Part shown: piece by piece, positions 9,262 through 16,564 of the stretch
Layout of the letters: each line of letters starts with the position of its first letter
How positions within the stretch are numbered: the stretch's first letter is position 1
NCBI RefSeq assembly: GCF_900102175.1
Contig: NZ_FNKN01000001.1
Coordinates: 124,001 to 188,000, forward strand
DNA from: Microbacterium sp. cf332
GTDB lineage: Bacteria > Actinomycetota > Actinomycetes > Actinomycetales > Microbacteriaceae
Direction of reading: 5' to 3'
Length of the DNA: 64,000 bases
Made by a program: the position numbers and the translations under genes
Notes under the pieces: generated by a model
The model's input: only the letters and a program-made list of their open reading frames with translations
Told to the model about the DNA's origin: nothing
Database searches by the model: none

Positions 9262-10302
9262 TCATGGCCGGCGCGGATCGATCATCGTCATCCCGGCCGT
9301 GCCCGCCGTCTCCATGACGGGGAGCAGGCGCGCGGCTTCCTCGAGCCCCACGACGCGACGGACGAGCTCGTGCGGACGCAGCCTGCCCTCGGCGATGAGC
9401 GCCAGCATGCCGGGGTAGTCGACGGCAGCCATGCCGTGACTTCCCAGCAGGTCGAGCTCCCACGCGATGACGCGCGCCAGCGGGGCGGCGGTACGACCGG
9501 ATGCCGACGGCAGCAGCCCGATCTGCACGTGCCGCCCGCGGCGCCGAAGGCTCAGGATGGCGTCGGACGCCGTCTGCTCGCTGCCCACCGCATCGACGGC
9601 CACGTGGCTGCCGCCGCCGGTGAGCTCATGCACGTGCGCCGCGATGTCGCGACCGTCGGCGGTCACCGTGTGCTCGGCACCGAGGGTCGCTGCGAGGCGC
9701 AGTGCTTCAGCCGACCGGTCGACCGCGATGACGCGCGCGCCGAGCGCGTGGGCGATCATGACCGCGCTGAGACCGACGCCGCCCGCGCCGACGACGGTGA
9801 TCCACTCATCCGCACGCAGGCGTGCCCGTGCGGTCAGTGCACGGTATGACGTGGCGAACCGGCATCCGAGAGCGGCTGCGGCGTCGAACGACACCGTGTC
9901 GGGGATGCCGACGAGGTTGGTGTCGGCCGCCGGCACGACGACCAGCTCCGCGAACGAACCGGCGTAGGCGAATCCGGGCTGCTGCTGACGCGCGCAGACC
10001 TGCGCGTCGCCGCGGAGGCACCACTCGCAGCTGCCGCAGCCCACCACGAACGGGGTCGTGACGCGATCGCCGACCCGCCACCGTCGCACAGCGGGCCCGA
10101 CCGCCGCGACCACACCCGAGAACTCGTGCCCCGGAGTGTGCGGCAGCAGGATGTCGTCATGCCCCGCCCACGCGTGCCAATCGCTGCGGCAGAGACCGGT
10201 GGCGCGCACCGACACGACGACACCGTCGTCGGGGGCGACCGGATCGGGGACATCGCGCACCGACAGCGGCCCGCGGATGCTGTCCATCACCATCGCTCGC
10301 AC
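9262..10302 (-). CDS. Zinc-dependent medium-chain alcohol dehydrogenase
   Basis: 346 residues with all features of the MDR family. Catalytic zinc ligands are in GLCRSDWH and GHEFSGVV, structural zinc cysteines in GCGSCEWCLRGDAQVC, and the NAD(P)-binding Rossmann motif is GAGGVGLS followed by an Asp (VIAVDRS), which favours NAD. It oxidises an alcohol or reduces an aldehyde; substrate not predictable. ATG 10302, or ATG 10293 three codons in (MVMDS). A solitary gene with its own promoter region. Confidence 0.92.
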   Translation of the reverse strand: MRAMVMDSIRGPLSVRDVPDPVAPDDGVVVSVRATGLCRSDWHAWAGHDDILLPHTPGHEFSGVVAAVGPAVRRWRVGDRVTTPFVVGCGSCEWCLRGDAQVCARQQQPGFAYAGSFAELVVVPAADTNLVGIPDTVSFDAAAALGCRFATSYRALTARARLRADEWITVVGAGGVGLSAVMIAHALGARVIAVDRSAEALRLAATLGAEHTVTADGRDIAAHVHELTGGGSHVAVDAVGSEQTASDAILSLRRRGRHVQIGLLPSASGRTAAPLARVIAWELDLLGSHGMAAVDYPGMLALIAEGRLRPHELVRRVVGLEEAARLLPVMETAGTAGMTMIDPRRP

Positions 10303-10393
10303 GATCGCTCACGCTACGGTATCGAGCCGTGCCGCAGCTCCAAGACCCGACGCTTTCGGCGACCGTGGCCGCGCGGTCGAGGTCTGGTGGCGG

Positions 10394-10756
10394 TCAGGCG
10401 TCGCGGAAACCCTCGAGATCGGGGTCCCACTGCGTGGGGGGCTCGTCGTCGACGGCGTATAGCTGCGCCCCGCCGGAACCGCGGCTCGGGTAGCTCTCGT
10501 GCGCGCGGAGTTCCTCCGCGCCGTCGGTGAAGTCGGGTTCGTCGCCATCCCATTCGACCGGAGCCGAAAGCACGTCGTTGCCGACACCGATGACGAGCTC
10601 GGCCTCGTCGACGCGCCCGTCACCCTCGAGGACGATCGGAATACGCACGGCCTCGGCGCGGCCGTAGTTGGCGACCGCGGCCGTGAGCTCGACGAGGGCC
10701 TCCGCAACGTCATCCGTCGTGATCACCGTGTCGCCCGCGTACGTGATTCGTCTCAT
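10394..10756 (-). CDS. Hypothetical protein
   Basis: 120 residues starting MRRITYAGDTVITTDDVAE. Acidic, soluble, no cysteine. The first half resembles an alpha/beta fold (VAEALVELTAAVANYGRAEAVRIPIV); the last 50 residues are Asp/Glu/Pro-rich and probably flexible (EWDGDEPDFTDGAEELRAHE). No family recognised. Divergent from the acidic gene at 10950, sharing a 193-bp spacer. Confidence 0.65.
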   Translation of the reverse strand: MRRITYAGDTVITTDDVAEALVELTAAVANYGRAEAVRIPIVLEGDGRVDEAELVIGVGNDVLSAPVEWDGDEPDFTDGAEELRAHESYPSRGSGGAQLYAVDDEPPTQWDPDLEGFRDA

Positions 10757-10860
10757 GGCCCCCACTGTGTCTCGCCGGGGCGTGGTACGTCGCACGCTTG
10801 CATCGGTGCTCGGCATGAGATACGACCGTCGTCCGCCCCGGATCTTCGCACGGCGACCCG

Positions 10861-10885
10861 CCCGGGTCAACGCGGCTGACCCGGG
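10861..10885. promoter_or_regulatory. Perfect 9-bp dyad upstream of the acidic small protein
   Basis: CCCGGGTCA and TGACCCGGG are separated by 7 bases. The dyad sits just upstream of a TAGCGT -10-like box (10899-10904) for the gene at 10950, where an operator would act. It could also be a hairpin, but there is no gene end here for it to terminate. Confidence 0.45.
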
Positions 10886-10949
10886 TGGGCCTCGCGCCTA
10901 GCGTTTTCGCAAGCGACGCGCACACGAGTGCCGAGAACGAGGAGACGTC

Positions 10950-11210
10950 ATGAGCGAGCAGGACCCGGCGGTCGAGCAGGAGCCCCTCTCCGAGCCGGAA
11001 GCGGTGCGCAAGGACATGCGGTACACCCCGGGGAGCGAGACCGAGACGCGCGAGAAGCAGGACGAGGCGCCGACGAGTCCCGATGCGGACGTCGACGACG
11101 ATCTCGTACGGGCGCGCCCCGGTACCGGAGGACCCGACGACGTCGGCGACGTCGACGTGCCCGCGGAGGACCTCAACCTGCCCTGGCGCGACGACGAAGC
11201 GGGCGTCTGA
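10950..11210 (+). CDS. Small acidic, probably disordered protein
   Basis: 86 residues, over a quarter Asp and Glu, with no hydrophobic core or cysteine. ATG 10950 follows GAGGAG (10938-10943). The body (EQEPLSEPEAVRKDMRYTPG, DADVDDDLVRARPGTGGPDD) looks intrinsically disordered. It may be a stress-related or hub protein, but that is only a guess. CCTAGCGTT at its promoter is also found before dps, which hints at a shared promoter type. Confidence 0.6.
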   Translation: MSEQDPAVEQEPLSEPEAVRKDMRYTPGSETETREKQDEAPTSPDADVDDDLVRARPGTGGPDDVGDVDVPAEDLNLPWRDDEAGV

Positions 11211-11237
11211 GCGCGGCGGCACGCCGCCTGGACGGGG

Positions 11238-11579
11238 TCAGTTCCAGCCGACGGTGTTGAACCATCGCGCCCGGCCCTCGGCCTCCCCGGGGTCGTCGGT
11301 GCCGCGGAAGGCGTCGTGGCGGTCGAGGACACCGCCGTCGACGTTGACGAAGCCCGAGCATACGGCGCACAGTCCTCGTCCACCGGGGAATCCGTCGGGC
11401 AACTGGGGTGCCGGCTGCGCGGGTCGGCCGCCGCCGGGGCACACCCCCGGATCTGCCTGGGCCTCGGACCACATCTGCGACGTCCCCAGTCGGTTGTGCA
11501 GGCCGGGGTGCCCTCGGGGTCGCGTGCAGAGAGCGGAGCCCCGCCGCGACCGGCACCACAGCGCCGTCGGGTAGCTCAT
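11238..11579 (-). CDS. Cys-containing hypothetical protein
   Basis: 113 residues from ATG 11579, two bases after the stop of the upstream gene, so the pair is translated together. It carries CxRSRRGSALC near the start and GLCAVCSGFVNVDGGVL in the second half, the latter like half of a zinc ribbon, and ends RARWFNTVGWN. Possible zinc protein, no family recognised. Confidence 0.5.
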   Translation of the reverse strand: MSYPTALWCRSRRGSALCTRPRGHPGLHNRLGTSQMWSEAQADPGVCPGGGRPAQPAPQLPDGFPGGRGLCAVCSGFVNVDGGVLDRHDAFRGTDDPGEAEGRARWFNTVGWN

Positions 11580-11581
11580 CC

Positions 11582-11983
11582 TCAGATGCGGATGCCGCAG
11601 ACGCCGCACTCACCGGTCGCCGATACCTCGACGAAGCAGTCGGGGCACATGGCCCGCACGACGTCGGACGGTGCCGGCGCCTTGGGCGTGCGCGTACTGG
11701 TCGCCCGCGGTGCGCGACGGGTCGCGGTCGCGGTGCGCGTCACCGCGGGAGCGGTGGGCTGCGTGCGCTCGGGGACGTGCGCGTCGCAGTAGAACCGGAC
11801 GAATCCGCCGTGGTTCGTCGGATGACGGTGCTTGACGGCCCAGAGCCGGTCGCGGCTCTGCGCCGGCTCGGCAGTGGGGCACGCGGCGCATCGCGCGGGG
11901 TCTCCGGGTATGACGTCGGCGACACGGTAAGGCGTCTCGTAGGTGAGGCGATCGCGCCAGTCGGCCGAGTCGACGATTCTCAT
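11582..11983 (-). CDS. Hypothetical protein with two zinc-ribbon-like Cys clusters
   Basis: 133 residues starting MRIVDSADWRDRLTYETPYR. The N-terminal half has ARCAACPTAE and, about 30 residues later, FYCDAHVPE. A basic Thr/Ala/Arg/Pro linker (~residues 75-108) follows, and the end is MCPDCFVEVSATGECGVCG, a CxxC...CxxC treble-clef or zinc-ribbon pattern. It could bind nucleic acid or protein; no family is known to me. First gene of a two-gene unit with the 113-residue protein. Confidence 0.6.
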   Translation of the reverse strand: MRIVDSADWRDRLTYETPYRVADVIPGDPARCAACPTAEPAQSRDRLWAVKHRHPTNHGGFVRFYCDAHVPERTQPTAPAVTRTATATRRAPRATSTRTPKAPAPSDVVRAMCPDCFVEVSATGECGVCGIRI

Positions 11984-12150
11984 GGGGAGTCCTCTCCGGC
12001 ACGCGTGCGCCGGATTCCAGCGTACCCGCGCCGTGACGGGGACCGTCCGCGCACCGTTCGGTGAACATTCGCCGAACGGTGCGCGCGCCCGCGCCCGGCG
12101 CGGTGGGGCTTTGCCAGGGTGGAGGCGTCACCACGGGCGAGAGGGCGCGA

Positions 12151-13065
12151 ATGACCACGGCGGCTCGAGCACCGATGGACGTGCTGCTGCGCCCCGCCGC
12201 CCTGGCCCGGGCATGGATGGGCGCCGGCCGGAACGCGGAGACCATCGCCGTTCCCGGGGTGGTGCTGGGGCCGGGCGAAGCGCTCGTCCGCGTCGACCTC
12301 GTCACCATCGCCGAGGACGACATCGCCATCACCGACGGCGAGGAGGAGTGCCCCGTCCCGACCGTGCTCGGACGGGAGTTCGTGGGTCGTGTTGCGGCGC
12401 TCGGCGGACGCGTCGACGCGACGGACGGCACTGCGCTCGAGCTCGGTGAGCGGGTCGTCAGCGCGGCGGGCCCGCACGAGCGCATCGGCGGGCACCGCGA
12501 GCTGGTCGGCGCTTTCGCGACGCACGTGCACCTCGTGGCGGGCACCGCCGTCGCGCGGGTGGGTGAGACGCTGCCCGCGTGCCTCCTCGCGCCCGTCCCC
12601 GGAGCGATCACACGCGCCGCAGCGGTCGTCCGGGCCATCGAGGCCGAAGCGGATCCCGAGGGCCTCGCCGTGGCGATCTCCGGCATCGGAGCGGAGCCGC
12701 TCGCGCTCGCGGCCATGCTCGCGGAGCGCGGCGCCCGGGCGCTCATCGCCTCGATCGACCCCCGAGTACGGGCACGTGCCGCTCGGTTCGGCGCCGAGCT
12801 CGCACCGGAGGCGATGGCCGACACGACCCTCGTGGCGCGGTTCCGCTCCGACGCCGGTGACCGGCGCGAGCGTCTGGTGCGGGGGAGCGCGCCGACGACC
12901 GCCGACCTCGACGCCGCCGTGGGGTTCATCCGGGCACCGGGCACGCGCCGCTATCCGTTCGCCGATCTGGTCTCGGCACCGCTGCCCCTCGACGACCTCG
13001 ACGACGCGATCGAACTCGCACGGTCGGGTCGCCATCTCCGCGTGGCGATCGCCCCCGGAGCCTGA
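12151..13065 (+). CDS. MDR-like (alcohol dehydrogenase fold) protein lacking zinc ligands
   Basis: 304 residues. The N-terminal half has the MDR layout: GPGEALVRVDLVTIAEDDIA, then VLGREFVGRVAALGGRV, where zinc enzymes have Gly-His-Glu. Here the His is Arg, the CR/SDWH motif is AEDDIA, and there is no four-cysteine lobe. The nucleotide-binding region is weak (AISGIGAEPLALAAMLAERG). It is shorter than the usual ~340 residues. Likely a zinc-independent reductase or a non-catalytic relative. ATG 12151; no strong ribosome site beyond GAGAGGG. Confidence 0.65.
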   Translation: MTTAARAPMDVLLRPAALARAWMGAGRNAETIAVPGVVLGPGEALVRVDLVTIAEDDIAITDGEEECPVPTVLGREFVGRVAALGGRVDATDGTALELGERVVSAAGPHERIGGHRELVGAFATHVHLVAGTAVARVGETLPACLLAPVPGAITRAAAVVRAIEAEADPEGLAVAISGIGAEPLALAAMLAERGARALIASIDPRVRARAARFGAELAPEAMADTTLVARFRSDAGDRRERLVRGSAPTTADLDAAVGFIRAPGTRRYPFADLVSAPLPLDDLDDAIELARSGRHLRVAIAPGA

Positions 13066-13082
13066 GCTCGCGGGGGCGATCG
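13046..13082 (+). terminator. Hairpin spanning the stop of the MDR-like gene
   Basis: Perfect 11-bp stem CGATCGCCCCC (13046-13056) with GGGGGCGATCG (13072-13082), 15-base loop containing the stop codon. Faces the convergent pfpI gene. Confidence 0.55.
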
Positions 13083-13113
13083 TGTGTCGTGCCGGGTGTC
13101 GCCCCGGTCGCGG

Positions 13114-13662
13114 TCAGGCGGTCTGGCCCGCGTGCTGACCCTCCTCGATCTCCTCGATCACCTTCGCATTGAAGGCGGGGAGGTCGTCGGGAGTGCGGCT
13201 CGAGACCAGGCCCTGGTCGACGTGCACCTCTTCGTCCACCCACGTCGCCCCCGCGTTGACGAGGTCGGTGCGCAGGCTGGGGAAGCTCGTCAGGGTGCGG
13301 CCCGACAGCACATCGGCCTCCGTGAGGATCCACGCGGCGTGGCAGATGGCGCCGACTGGCTTGTGCTGCTCGAAGAACGCCCGCGCGAAGTCCACGGCGT
13401 TGGTGTCGAGGCGCAGGTTGTCGGCGTTCACGACGCCACCCGGCAGGACGAGGGCATCGTACTCGTCGGCCTCGGCATCGGCCGTGACGACGTCGACTTT
13501 CTGCGCATGGCCGTTCTTGCCCGTGATCTCGCCCGACTCCGGCGCGATGAGGACGACGGTGGCACCGGCGTCGGAGACAGCCTGCCAGGGTGAGGTCAGC
13601 TCGCTGTCCTCGAAGCCGTCGGTTGCCAGGAATGCGATCTTCTTGCCATCGAGAGTGCTCAT
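13114..13662 (-). CDS. DJ-1/PfpI family protein (type 1 glutamine amidotransferase-like)
   Basis: 182 residues. The nucleophile elbow is GAICHAAWIL, with the conserved Cys followed by His; the upstream acidic residue is in DGFEDSEL and the fold marker is LVLPGGVVNADNLR. Members act as proteases, glyoxalases/deglycases or stress chaperones; for the closest bacterial type (YhbO/PfpI) detoxification of reactive carbonyls is proposed. ATG 13662 was chosen; the open frame upstream to 13764 has no support. It is divergent from the cysteine-rich microprotein. Confidence 0.88.
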   Translation of the reverse strand: MSTLDGKKIAFLATDGFEDSELTSPWQAVSDAGATVVLIAPESGEITGKNGHAQKVDVVTADAEADEYDALVLPGGVVNADNLRLDTNAVDFARAFFEQHKPVGAICHAAWILTEADVLSGRTLTSFPSLRTDLVNAGATWVDEEVHVDQGLVSSRTPDDLPAFNAKVIEEIEEGQHAGQTA

Positions 13663-13739
13663 GTGCCCGACGCTACGCACACCCTTCCGCGCCGGCGACG
13701 CGGTTGACAGGTGAGGCGACGCATGGTCATGCGCGGGGT

Positions 13740-13745
13740 TACGAT
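13740..13745 (+). promoter_or_regulatory. -10-like TACGAT, leaderless type, before Cys-rich microprotein
   Basis: TACGAT ends exactly 6 bases before ATG 13752. There is no ribosome site in between. Confidence 0.4.
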
Positions 13746-13751
13746 GGCGAT

Positions 13752-13880
13752 ATGTCCACCGCATCCACGCCCCAGACGCAGACCCTGCAGCCGGTTCCCG
13801 ACGAGAAGAACCTGCTGCTCACCGCCACCGACGACGCAGCCGCCTCGTGCTGCGGCGGGGGATGCTGCTCGACGTCGTGA
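13752..13880 (+). CDS. Cysteine-rich microprotein, 42 residues
   Basis: A short frame from ATG 13752 reads MSTASTPQTQTLQPVPDEKN, then LLLTATDDAAASCCGGGCC and STS. The four cysteines sit in a CCxxxCC tail suited to binding a soft metal (Cu, Zn, As). The sequence, a -10-like box at leaderless distance and a strong terminator right after the stop together suggest a real monocistronic gene. I do not recognise the family; function unknown. It lies between divergent pfpI and the convergent drug exporter. Confidence 0.6.
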   Translation: MSTASTPQTQTLQPVPDEKNLLLTATDDAAASCCGGGCCSTS

Positions 13881-13904
13881 GACCTCGCGCCCGGGAGGGC
13901 GTAT

Positions 13905-13944
13905 GACGAAGCCGCCGGTGCGCGATGCGCCCGGCGGCTTCGTC
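13905..13944. terminator. Strong bidirectional hairpin between the microprotein and the exporter
   Basis: Perfect 14-bp stem, GACGAAGCCGCCGG (13905-13918) and CCGGCGGCTTCGTC (13931-13944), 12-base loop, followed by GTT. It begins 24 bases after the microprotein stop and 20 bases from the stop of the convergent exporter gene. Confidence 0.8.
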
Positions 13945-13964
13945 GTTCCCTGGTCGTGACCGGG

Positions 13965-15479
13965 TCAGTGCCCGGCCGGTGCTCCCTCGGGGCTGTCGGC
14001 CGGCTTGCGGATGAGCAGCGCCCCGATGATCAGCGGCGAAGCGATGATCGCGGCGACGAGGAACGCCGAGCGGGCGCCCGCCGCTCCGGCGGCGACCGAC
14101 GCCGGGTCGGCCGTTCCCGCCTGGGCGGCGGCCATGACGGTGATGAGGAGGGCGATACCCGCGGCGCCCGCGACCTGCTGCATCGTCGAGACGATCGCGC
14201 TGCCGTAGGAGTAGAACCGTGGCTGCAGCGAGCCGAGCGACGCCGTGAAGAGCGGTGTGAACGACATCGCGAGCCCGAGCGACAGCACGGTCTGGAGCGA
14301 CAGCAGCAGCCAGACCGAGGTGTTCTCGGTCAGCGTCGTGAAGGTCCACAGGATGCCGGTGACGAGCAGCGCGCCCGGAACGAGCAGCACACGCGTGCCC
14401 CATCTGTCGTAGACGCGGCCGATGAACGGCCCCGCGATACCCATCGCGAGAGAGCCGGGCAGCACGACCAGTCCGGACTCGAGCGCCGAGAGCTGAAGGA
14501 CGTTCTGCATGTAGAGCGGCAGGAGCGTGATCGCACCGAAGAAGGCCATCGACATGACGGCGAGCTGCGCGACCGACAGCGAGAAGTTGGCCGAGCGGAA
14601 GACTCGCAGGTCGAGCAGCGCCTCGTCGGTGCGCTGCAGCCGGAGTTGCCGCCACACGAAGGCGCCCAGGGCGAGGACACCGACGGTCAGGGCGACGATG
14701 AGCGGCAGGTTCGACGGGGCGGCGGCGGCCGCGGCATCCCCGCCTCCATGCCCCCCGGCGCCGATCTGGCTGAGCCCGAAGACGATCCCGCCGAAGCCGA
14801 ATGCCGACAGGACCACCGAGAGGACATCGAGCGGGGCACGCCGGGTCTCGCCCAGGTTGTGGATCCAGCGCACGCCGATCGCGAGTGAGACGAGTGCGAT
14901 CGGGAGCACGACGCCGAAGATCCAGCGCCAGCTCAGGGTGTCGAGGAGGAAGCCCGACAGCGTCGGCCCGATCGCGGGCGCGAGCGACATCACGATGCTG
15001 ACGCGGCCCATCATCCGCCCTCGCGCATGCGGCGGGACGACGGTCATGAGCGTCGTCATGAGCAGCGGCATCATGATCGCCGTGCCCGAGGCCTGCACGA
15101 CCCGAGCCACGAGCAGCACCTCGAACCCGGGGGCGAGCACGGCGATCAGCGTGCCGGTCGCGAACAGGCTCATGGCCGCGGTGAAGACCGCGCGCGTCGT
15201 GAAGCGCTGGAGGAGGAAGCCGGTGATGGGGATGACCACGGCCATCGTGAGCATGAACGCGGTCGTCAGCCACTGGGCGGCGACGGCGGTGATGCCGAAG
15301 TCGACGATGAGGTGCGGGATCGCGACGCCCATCGTCGTCTCGTTGAGGATCGCCACGAACGCCGCCACCAGCAGGAGCCAGATGACGCGGTTCGCTTCGG
15401 CGGTGACGACCGTCGGGACAGCCGGTGGGCCGGCGGTCTCGGATGCGGTGGTGGAGGACGGCGCGACGGCCATGGGCAA
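13965..15479 (-). CDS. DHA2-family (EmrB/QacA-like) MFS drug exporter
   Basis: 504 residues, with about 14 membrane helices as in the DHA2 family. Motif A-like GRMMGRVS is between helices 2/3 and the family-typical start LLLVAAFVAILNETTMGVAIPHLI is at residues ~35-58, with conserved Asn-Glu in helix 1; motif C appears as LAPAIGPTLSGFLLD. It exports toxic cations or drugs by proton antiport. A Gly/Ala/His loop (GAGGHGGGDAAAAAAP) breaks the middle. ATG 15479 or ATG 15473. No TetR/MarR regulator adjoins it. Confidence 0.92.
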   Translation of the reverse strand: MPMAVAPSSTTASETAGPPAVPTVVTAEANRVIWLLLVAAFVAILNETTMGVAIPHLIVDFGITAVAAQWLTTAFMLTMAVVIPITGFLLQRFTTRAVFTAAMSLFATGTLIAVLAPGFEVLLVARVVQASGTAIMMPLLMTTLMTVVPPHARGRMMGRVSIVMSLAPAIGPTLSGFLLDTLSWRWIFGVVLPIALVSLAIGVRWIHNLGETRRAPLDVLSVVLSAFGFGGIVFGLSQIGAGGHGGGDAAAAAAPSNLPLIVALTVGVLALGAFVWRQLRLQRTDEALLDLRVFRSANFSLSVAQLAVMSMAFFGAITLLPLYMQNVLQLSALESGLVVLPGSLAMGIAGPFIGRVYDRWGTRVLLVPGALLVTGILWTFTTLTENTSVWLLLSLQTVLSLGLAMSFTPLFTASLGSLQPRFYSYGSAIVSTMQQVAGAAGIALLITVMAAAQAGTADPASVAAGAAGARSAFLVAAIIASPLIIGALLIRKPADSPEGAPAGH

Positions 15480-15607
15480 GCTCCTCGGTCGGGTTGATCG
15501 TCGTCACCCGAGGGCGGACTCGGAGGGGAAAACGCCCCCCGCGATCGATTATTCCCGCGAGCGGCGGCTCCGCGCCAGCGGCACCGCACCGTCATCGGCG
15601 CCGCGCG

Positions 15608-16564
15608 TCACCAGAGCCGGGCGATGTCCCACAGCTCGGCGATCTCGGGGTCGACGGGACGGTGGCTCGCTGCGCGACCCCGGAACTCACGCACGAGGGC
15701 GCCGACGCGTCGGCGGTAGTCGGGATCGGGATGCGTCGTGGCGATGCGCACGAGCGGCGGGATGTCCATGTCGAGCACGAGGCGCACCCGTGCGTCGGCC
15801 GCCGCTTGCGCGTCGGCGGCATCGAGCACCGCCAACCCGGCCCGCAGCGCTTCCGCGTAGTCCGCGAGCACGCCCACCTGAGCGCGGTGCTGGGTGATCG
15901 ACGAACCGTCGGCCCGTTCGCGCCACTGGACGACGACGTCGGGGATGACGTCGAACGCGCGCGCACGGGTGTACATCTGCTGGGCGACGAGCTGGTCCTC
16001 GTAGAGTCGCTCCTCGGGGAAGCGCAGGCGGTTGCGCCGCCAGAACTCGATGCGACTCGCTTTCGACCAGGCGACGATGTTGCCCGACGCCTGCGGGTGC
16101 GCGGCCAGGGTCGTGCCGACGCGGGCGGGATCGGTCGACGCCGCGACCCACGGCTGCACCGGACCGGGGACGTACCCCTCGTCCGTCGGCCGGAGGCGGA
16201 CGTACGCGCCCGCGACGAAGTCCGAGCCGGAGGCGTCGAGGGTCTCGACCCACCGTTCGAGCGCGATGGGGGTGAGCACGTCGTCGCCGTCGAGGAATGC
16301 CACGAGGGGTGTCTCCACCCGGTCGAGGCCGACGTTCCGCGCCGCACCGAGACCGACCGGGCGGGGGTGCGTGACGACGCGGAACCGGTCGTCCGCCGCG
16401 GCCGCCTCGGCGAAGATGCGTCCGGTCGCGTCGCGCGAACCGTCGTCGATCAGGACCGCCGTCCAGGCGGGGAGGGTCTGCCGCCGGAGCGAATCGAGCG
16501 CTTCCGCCGCGTACGGGGCGATGTCGCGGCCGGGGACGATGACGGTGACGACGGGCGAGCTCAC
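15608..16564 (-). CDS. Family 2 glycosyltransferase, last gene of the nad operon
   Basis: 318 residues, GT-A fold. The start VTVIVPGRDIAPYAAEALDS gives the nucleotide-binding strand, followed by VLIDDGSRDATG, GLGAARNVGLD and the DxD metal site FLDGDDVL. The C-terminal half contains ERLYEDQLVAQQMY, which may hold the catalytic acidic residues. It transfers a sugar to an unknown acceptor, perhaps in teichoic acid or other wall polymers. The GTG start at 16564 overlaps the nifS stop by 4 bases (GTGA), so it is co-translated with the NAD genes although no metabolic link is obvious. Confidence 0.85.
   Translation of the reverse strand: MSSPVVTVIVPGRDIAPYAAEALDSLRRQTLPAWTAVLIDDGSRDATGRIFAEAAAADDRFRVVTHPRPVGLGAARNVGLDRVETPLVAFLDGDDVLTPIALERWVETLDASGSDFVAGAYVRLRPTDEGYVPGPVQPWVAASTDPARVGTTLAAHPQASGNIVAWSKASRIEFWRRNRLRFPEERLYEDQLVAQQMYTRARAFDVIPDVVVQWRERADGSSITQHRAQVGVLADYAEALRAGLAVLDAADAQAAADARVRLVLDMDIPPLVRIATTHPDPDYRRRVGALVREFRGRAASHRPVDPEIAELWDIARLW

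Noticed and set aside
13704-13709. TTGACA as -35 box for the cysteine-rich microprotein
   Set aside because: It is 30 bases from TACGAT, too far for a -35/-10 pair, and no -10 at 17 bases is convincing.
13752-13944. Cysteine-responsive attenuator (polycysteine leader peptide with downstream hairpin)
   Set aside because: No gene follows the hairpin on the same strand; the next gene is convergent, so there is nothing to attenuate.
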